From the NCBI GenBank assembly GCA_018991295.1, contig JAGKSZ010000187.1:1-9525 (forward strand): a DNA stretch of 9,525 nucleotides. The letters run 5' to 3'. Source of the stretch: Porphyrobacter sp. Its GTDB lineage: Bacteria > Pseudomonadota > Alphaproteobacteria > Sphingomonadales > Sphingomonadaceae. Shown here piece after piece: positions 6,297 through 9,525 of this stretch. The position numbers were made by a program, and so were the translations under genes. The notes beneath the pieces were generated by a model, which saw only the letters and a program-made list of their open reading frames with translations, was not told the origin of the DNA and searched no databases. The first letter of the stretch is position 1. Every line of letters begins with the position of its first letter.

Positions 6297-8429
6297 TTAC
6301 TTGACGCCCATTTCCTTAAGCAGACGGGTCGCGCCGTCGACCTTTTCCATGGTCCACAGCATGAAGCGGCTGTCGACGTGGATGGTGCGGTTGATCGTGG
6401 GATCGTACATCCAGTCGCTGACCACGCCTTCGATCGTGCCGTCAAAGGCAAGGCCCACGAACTCGCCGCGCGCATTCAGCGTCGAGGAGCCCGAATTGCC
6501 GTTGGTGATGTCCACCGTCGACAGGTAATCGACCGGCAGCGTGCCGAGGGCAGGCGCAACATATGCGCCGTAATCCTTGGCCTTGATCAGTTCGATCATC
6601 TTGTCAGGCGCATCGAATTCGCCGCGGCCGGTGTGCTTGGCGACGATGCCTTCAGCGGTGGTGAAGGGCGTCCAGATCTGCCCGTCAACCGCCTTGCCGG
6701 TCACCTTGCCATAGGTGAAGCGCAGCGAGCCATTGGCATCGGGATACATGGTCTTGCCCAGCGAAGCGGCATAGGCAAGACGCGCTTCCATGACCTTGGA
6801 ACGGGCCTTCTGGACATGGCCGGCGCGGGCCTTGTCTTCGGCCTCGGCCTTCATCGCTTCGTCATAGGTGGCAACTGCCAGCTGGATGAAGGGATCGCTG
6901 CTCGCCTTGAAGTCGGCAGGGGTCTTGTCCATCCATTCCAGACGTTTGGCGGTGTTGCCAAGCTCGCTTCCGGCATAGAGCGAGGCCAACTCGCGGCCTT
7001 CCATGAAGGCATCGAAGCTCTTGTTGCGCTGGTCGGCGGGCAGGGTGCGGTATTCGGCAATGCCATCGGCCCACAGCTGCTGATCGATCGCCTGCACATA
7101 GCGGCGCTCGATGCGCTGCATGCCTTGGGTCATGAAGGCCTTGTCGCGCGCCTGAAAGCCGGGTTCACGCTCCTTGTCGGGCTTGGCCTGCTCGTTCGCC
7201 CAGCGGTAGAGCGAGCGCGCTGCGCCATACAGCTGCCCGCGTCCGAGCATCCCGCGCTTCGCATCGGCAAGCGCCGCCGCGTTGCCATCTGCGATCAGCC
7301 TGTCGAGCTCCGCCAGCGCCGGGCTATATTGGGCCTCGCGCTTGGGATCGGCCTTGATCCAGGCGCGGAAGGCGGCTTCCTCGGCCTGCTTCTTGGCGAC
7401 CAGTGAAATCGCTTCGGCGCCGGCCATTTGCCCGGCAATCTTCTTCTCGTAATTCTCGGTGCCCTGAAGCGTTGCGGCATAGGCGATGACGGCGGCCTGA
7501 TTGCCTGCCGTCAGTTCATCGATGCGGTCGCCGTAAGCGGCCAGCATGCGCTGCTGGTAGGGGTAGAGCTCCTCGTAATAGAAGCGCGCTTCCTCTGCCG
7601 AACGCAGGCGTTCGGTGGTGCCGGGGAAGCCTGCGACCATCACGAAATCGCCTTCCTTCACGCCTTCCTTGGCAATGGGGAGCCACGCCTTGGGCTTGAA
7701 CGGCACGTTGTCCTTGGAAAAGGCCGCCGAAGAACCATCGGGGGCGACATAGGCACGGTAGAAGGCGAAATCGCCGGTGTGGCGCGGCCACATCCAGTTG
7801 TCCTTCTCGCCGCCGAAATTGCCAACGCCTGCCGCCGGGGCATAGGCAAGGCGCACATCCTTGATCTCAAGCTGCTGCTGGAGCCAGTATTGCGCACCGC
7901 CGAAATAGGCGCGCACATCGCAGCGGCGGTTGGCTTGCTTTTCGCAGGCCTCGATCAGGGCGGTGCGGTTGGCCTGAATCCGATCGTAACGCGCGCGGCC
8001 ATCGAGCTTTTCGGTGCCCTTGAGCACATCGGCCGTCACGTTGCGCAGATCTTCGATCACGTAGATGCGGCTGCCCGGTGCAGCAGGCAGTTCATCGCCC
8101 AGCGTCTGCGCCAGAAAACCGTTGGTGAGGTAATCGTTCTCGGGCGAGGAATTGTACTGGAGCGAACCGGCGACACAGTGGTGGTTGGTCGCCACCAAAC
8201 CTTGCGGCGAAAGGAACGCGGCCGAACAACCGCCCAAAGATGCGATAGCGGTGAGCGGCGGGCGCTGGAGATCGCCCAGCGTCTTTGCGTCCAGCTCAAG
8301 CCCGGCGGCCTTCATTGCATCGGCAATCGCGCCGGTCTGGCTGGGGAGCCACATGCCTTCATCAGCTTGCACCATGGCCGGTGCGGACAGCATCAGGGCC
8401 GAGGCCCCGGCCAGCAGGAATTTCTTCAT
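6297..8429 (-). CDS. S46-family dipeptidyl-peptidase (DPP7-like), periplasmic
   Basis: Exported serine peptidase removing dipeptides from peptide N-termini; 710 residues, typical of DPP7/DPP11. A Sec signal peptide (MKKFLLAGASALML...) has a likely cleavage after VQA (residue 22). The catalytic triad is visible: TNHHC with His83/His84, RHTGD with Asp220, and NGNSGSS with nucleophile Ser646. The GGEKDNWMWPRHTGDFAFYR block (206-225) is a family hallmark. After the serine, the specificity position in LAFDG is Gly664, as in DPP7 (hydrophobic P1); DPP11 enzymes for acidic P1 have Arg there. The motif after the serine is NSGSST rather than the NSGSP I recall for characterised members. The start at 8429 was chosen for its signal peptide and AGAGAGG ribosome-binding site; the reading frame stays open upstream to 8810 but there overlaps the DUF1826 gene. 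It is flanked on both sides by hairpins, so it may be its own transcription unit. Confidence 0.95.
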   Translation of the reverse strand: MKKFLLAGASALMLSAPAMVQADEGMWLPSQTGAIADAMKAAGLELDAKTLGDLQRPPLTAIASLGGCSAAFLSPQGLVATNHHCVAGSLQYNSSPENDYLTNGFLAQTLGDELPAAPGSRIYVIEDLRNVTADVLKGTEKLDGRARYDRIQANRTALIEACEKQANRRCDVRAYFGGAQYWLQQQLEIKDVRLAYAPAAGVGNFGGEKDNWMWPRHTGDFAFYRAYVAPDGSSAAFSKDNVPFKPKAWLPIAKEGVKEGDFVMVAGFPGTTERLRSAEEARFYYEELYPYQQRMLAAYGDRIDELTAGNQAAVIAYAATLQGTENYEKKIAGQMAGAEAISLVAKKQAEEAAFRAWIKADPKREAQYSPALAELDRLIADGNAAALADAKRGMLGRGQLYGAARSLYRWANEQAKPDKEREPGFQARDKAFMTQGMQRIERRYVQAIDQQLWADGIAEYRTLPADQRNKSFDAFMEGRELASLYAGSELGNTAKRLEWMDKTPADFKASSDPFIQLAVATYDEAMKAEAEDKARAGHVQKARSKVMEARLAYAASLGKTMYPDANGSLRFTYGKVTGKAVDGQIWTPFTTAEGIVAKHTGRGEFDAPDKMIELIKAKDYGAYVAPALGTLPVDYLSTVDITNGNSGSSTLNARGEFVGLAFDGTIEGVVSDWMYDPTINRTIHVDSRFMLWTMEKVDGATRLLKEMGVK

Positions 8430-8457
8430 GGGTAGCAATACCTCTCTTGCGTGAATG

Positions 8458-8477
8458 GCCGCCCCGGCACGGGCGGC
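8458..8477 (-). terminator. GC-rich hairpin between the DUF1826 gene and the S46 peptidase gene
   Basis: GCCGCCC and GGGCGGC form a perfect 7-bp stem around a 6-base loop. It starts 48 bases past the stop of the DUF1826 gene and 29 bases before the peptidase start. No U-tract follows on the minus strand. It may weakly terminate the upstream transcript or structure the peptidase leader. The 95-bp gap shows no convincing sigma-70 promoter. Confidence 0.42.
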
Positions 8478-8524
8478 GAATGGCGCGCTTGTTAGGGCAG
8501 ATGGGCAGGCGGCGGAAGGGGCGA

Positions 8525-9148
8525 TTACGGGCTTTCGACAAACGACCGGCTGGCCGGATTGAGCACCAGCAGCAGCCGCGCCCCGCCGGGTGTATCGGCG
8601 ATTGGTGGAGAGCGGTGGATGGCGGGCCGGTCCGTGGACAGCTTGCCCTTGAACAGGCCGACATCGAAGGCGGCAAGGCGGCCCACGCGCTGCGGTGCCT
8701 CGCCGCGCGCGACGCGTTCGGCATCGGCCTCGTCGAGCCAGTCCGTGCCCGCGCCGACATAGGTGGTGATCAGCCGGGCGGTGACATAATCGGCGTGGAA
8801 CTTGCGGCACGAATCAGTGCGCACGACCTCAAGCCGCAGTTCGAAGGTTGCCAGGTCCATGGCGGCACAGAACTGGCTGGCGAGGCGGGCGATATCATCC
8901 ACCAATACCGCGTGCAGGGCAGCATCGCCCGCAAAGCCGCCAAGCCGCAATTCGCGGGCCAGCGTGTCCGGCAGTCCAGCCATGTCACTTGCAAAGCGCA
9001 GGTCCTGCGGTGCGCCAGCAACCAGCGGGGTGAAGTCCGCAAAGGCGTCGCGCTCCCATATGGCGAGACTGCATCCCTCATCGCGTATGGCACCGAGCAC
9101 CTCGGGCTGGCGGTCGGACTGGCACATGCGGGCAAGCAGGGTGTGCAT
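8525..9148 (-). CDS. DUF1826-family protein
   Basis: A 207-residue protein with no signal peptide or membrane segment, so probably cytoplasmic. I recognise the DUF1826 pattern from CRKFHADYVTARLITTYVGAG (114-134), GTDW (134-137), the FDVGLFKGKL segment (161-170), IHRSPPIADTPGGARLLLVL (177-196). The biochemical role is unknown. His118 and Asp120 (HxD), His178 and Arg191 are laid out like the metal and 2-oxoglutarate ligands of Fe(II)-dependent dioxygenases; this is my inference only. The start at 9148 has a GAGG ribosome-binding site about 10 bases upstream; the frame stays open further upstream but that stretch crosses the regulatory region and reads as non-coding. A Zur-like palindrome begins 20 bases before the ATG, and from memory DUF1826 genes occur in zinc-responsive loci of other proteobacteria, which would fit. 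Confidence 0.8.
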   Translation of the reverse strand: MHTLLARMCQSDRQPEVLGAIRDEGCSLAIWERDAFADFTPLVAGAPQDLRFASDMAGLPDTLARELRLGGFAGDAALHAVLVDDIARLASQFCAAMDLATFELRLEVVRTDSCRKFHADYVTARLITTYVGAGTDWLDEADAERVARGEAPQRVGRLAAFDVGLFKGKLSTDRPAIHRSPPIADTPGGARLLLVLNPASRSFVESP

Positions 9149-9167
9149 GGGGATGGCCTCAATTAAA

Positions 9168-9185
9168 GTGACGTTGTAACATACC
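9168..9185. promoter_or_regulatory. Zur-like operator before the DUF1826 gene
   Basis: GTGACGTTGTAACATACC agrees at 13 of 16 fixed positions with the palindrome GTnATGTTATAACATnAC, the kind of site bound by Zur in proteobacteria (consensus from memory). It lies 20 bp upstream of the DUF1826 start codon, where a bound repressor would block transcription. A TATGTT on the minus strand inside the site could be the -10 element. The lineage-specific Zur motif is not known to me, so this is a candidate. Confidence 0.5.
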
Positions 9186-9199
9186 GCTAACGCGCCACT

Positions 9200-9214
9200 C
9201 CTTGCTCTGCAAGG
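9200..9214. repeat. Inverted repeat between the two metal-box candidates
   Basis: CCTTGC-TCT-GCAAGG is a perfect 6-bp dyad with a 3-base spacer, placed between the Zur-like and Fur-like sites in the divergent promoter region. It could be a third operator or a leader hairpin. No known consensus comes to mind. Confidence 0.35.
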
Positions 9215-9222
9215 CCTCCGTC

Positions 9223-9253
9223 TTGAAAGCTCTTGCGAGTGATTATCATTCGG
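9223..9253 (+). promoter_or_regulatory. Fur-like box overlapping the lipoprotein promoter
   Basis: Positions 9235-9253, read on the minus strand, match 13 of 19 bases of the Fur box GATAATGATAATCATTATC, including an unbroken AATGATAATCA. On the plus strand TTGAAA (9223-9228) and TATCAT (9244-9249) form a possible promoter with a slightly short 15-base spacer, with the -10 inside the box. Iron-dependent repression of the plus-strand gene at 9297 is the natural reading. Alphaproteobacteria may use Irr or Fur/Mur with different motifs, so the factor is uncertain. Confidence 0.55.
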
Positions 9254-9296
9254 GCCATGAGGCGGCCTCGATATTTCACCAAGGACACCTGCCCCC

Positions 9297-9525
9297 ATGA
9301 ACAGCACGCTCAAACTCTGGACCCAGCTTGGCCTCGGCACTGCGCTTGCAGGCGGGTTGCTTGCAGCGTGCGGCGGTGAGGCCGGGGGCGAGGGCGCGGC
9401 GAGCGGTGAGGCGGGCGCCCCCGCGGCTGGGGCCACCCCCGGCGGGGGGGAGGGGGAGGGGGGGGCAGGGGGCGGAGGGGGAGCCGGGGGTGGGGCGAGG
9501 GGGGGGGGGGGGAGGGGGGGGTGGG
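9297..9525 (+). CDS. Putative iron-responsive lipoprotein, 3' end cut by window
   Basis: Only 76 codons are visible. Residues 1-24 form a lipoprotein signal peptide with the lipobox LAAC (Cys25 would be lipidated), so the product should be anchored to a membrane facing the periplasm. After Cys25 comes a low-complexity Gly/Ala/Glu linker (GGEAGGEGAASGEAGAPAAG), common in exported sphingomonad lipoproteins. An AAGGA ribosome-binding site lies 11 bases before the ATG. From about residue 49 the sequence is inside the suspect G-rich tail and should not be trusted. The Fur-like box upstream suggests an iron-linked role; imelysin-type or other iron-uptake lipoproteins are candidates, but no functional domain is visible, so no family can be assigned. 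Confidence 0.6.
   Translation, partial: MNSTLKLWTQLGLGTALAGGLLAACGGEAGGEGAASGEAGAPAAGATPGGGEGEGGAGGGGGAGGGARGGGGRGGW
9441..9525. other. Near-pure G tail, probable low-quality contig end
   Basis: 70 of these 85 bases are G, including an unbroken run of 14 (9499-9512), with only two T. The rest of the window, although GC-rich, has balanced G and C. Such a tail at a sequence end is typical of unreliable base calls, for example poly-G from two-colour sequencing, mixed with a genuinely Gly-rich coding stretch. The true sequence probably diverges from what is printed somewhere after 9440. Confidence 0.7.

Noticed and set aside
5628..7406. 592-codon plus-strand open frame across glk and the S46 peptidase gene
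   Set aside because: It runs through two well-supported minus-strand genes and the gap between them. Its length is explained by high GC at third positions, and no domain is visible.
7428..8435. 335-codon plus-strand open frame opposite the S46 peptidase
   Set aside because: Antisense to a gene with a full catalytic triad and signal peptide, and no motif of its own.
8430..8810. N-terminal extension of the S46 peptidase
   Set aside because: The added 127 residues overlap the DUF1826 gene out of frame and would bury the signal peptide that starts at 8429.

Overview
The window looks like chromosome of a high-GC alphaproteobacterium, most likely a sphingomonad of the Erythrobacter/Porphyrobacter/Novosphingobium type. 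This rests on strong GC bias at third codon positions, a FucP/GluP-type sugar permease paired with a LacI regulator, an E. coli-type Glk, a divergent PEP carboxylase, and a periplasmic S46 dipeptidyl-peptidase. The lineage is inferred from gene style, not from a database match. I see no insertion sequence, phage gene, tRNA, rRNA or CRISPR array.

Layout. Positions 1-1084 (minus) hold a sugar:H+ symporter of the FHS/GluP type, cut by the left edge. It is divergent from a LacI-family regulator at 1236-2267 (plus), and the gap between them carries a good LacI-type operator. The regulator converges on the ppc gene. The 178-bp convergent gap (2268-2445) holds a C-rich, potentially G-quadruplex-forming tract and a near-perfect ParB-binding parS sequence, which is the most striking short element here. 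On the minus strand follow ppc (2446-5217) and glk (5214-6203); glk is upstream and overlaps ppc by the 4-base ATGA junction. Still on the minus strand are an S46 dipeptidyl-peptidase (6297-8429) and a DUF1826-family protein (8525-9148), separated from each other and from glk by short gaps with GC-rich hairpins. At the right end a divergent plus-strand gene starts at 9297 and encodes a lipoprotein. The divergent promoter region has a Zur-like palindrome next to the DUF1826 start and a Fur-like box on the lipoprotein side. The last ~85 bases are almost pure G and look like a low-quality contig end.

How the genes fit together. The GluP-like permease would bring hexose in under LacI control, Glk would phosphorylate it to glucose-6-phosphate, and PEP carboxylase would refill oxaloacetate. 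This is a small central-carbon cluster, with translational coupling linking the last two steps. The S46 enzyme would release dipeptides in the periplasm. The right end appears to be a metal-responsive locus (iron and/or zinc). I found no clearly new multi-gene system. The best leads are the parS-like site, the altered PEP carboxylase active and allosteric sites, and the HxD...H...R pattern in the DUF1826 protein.
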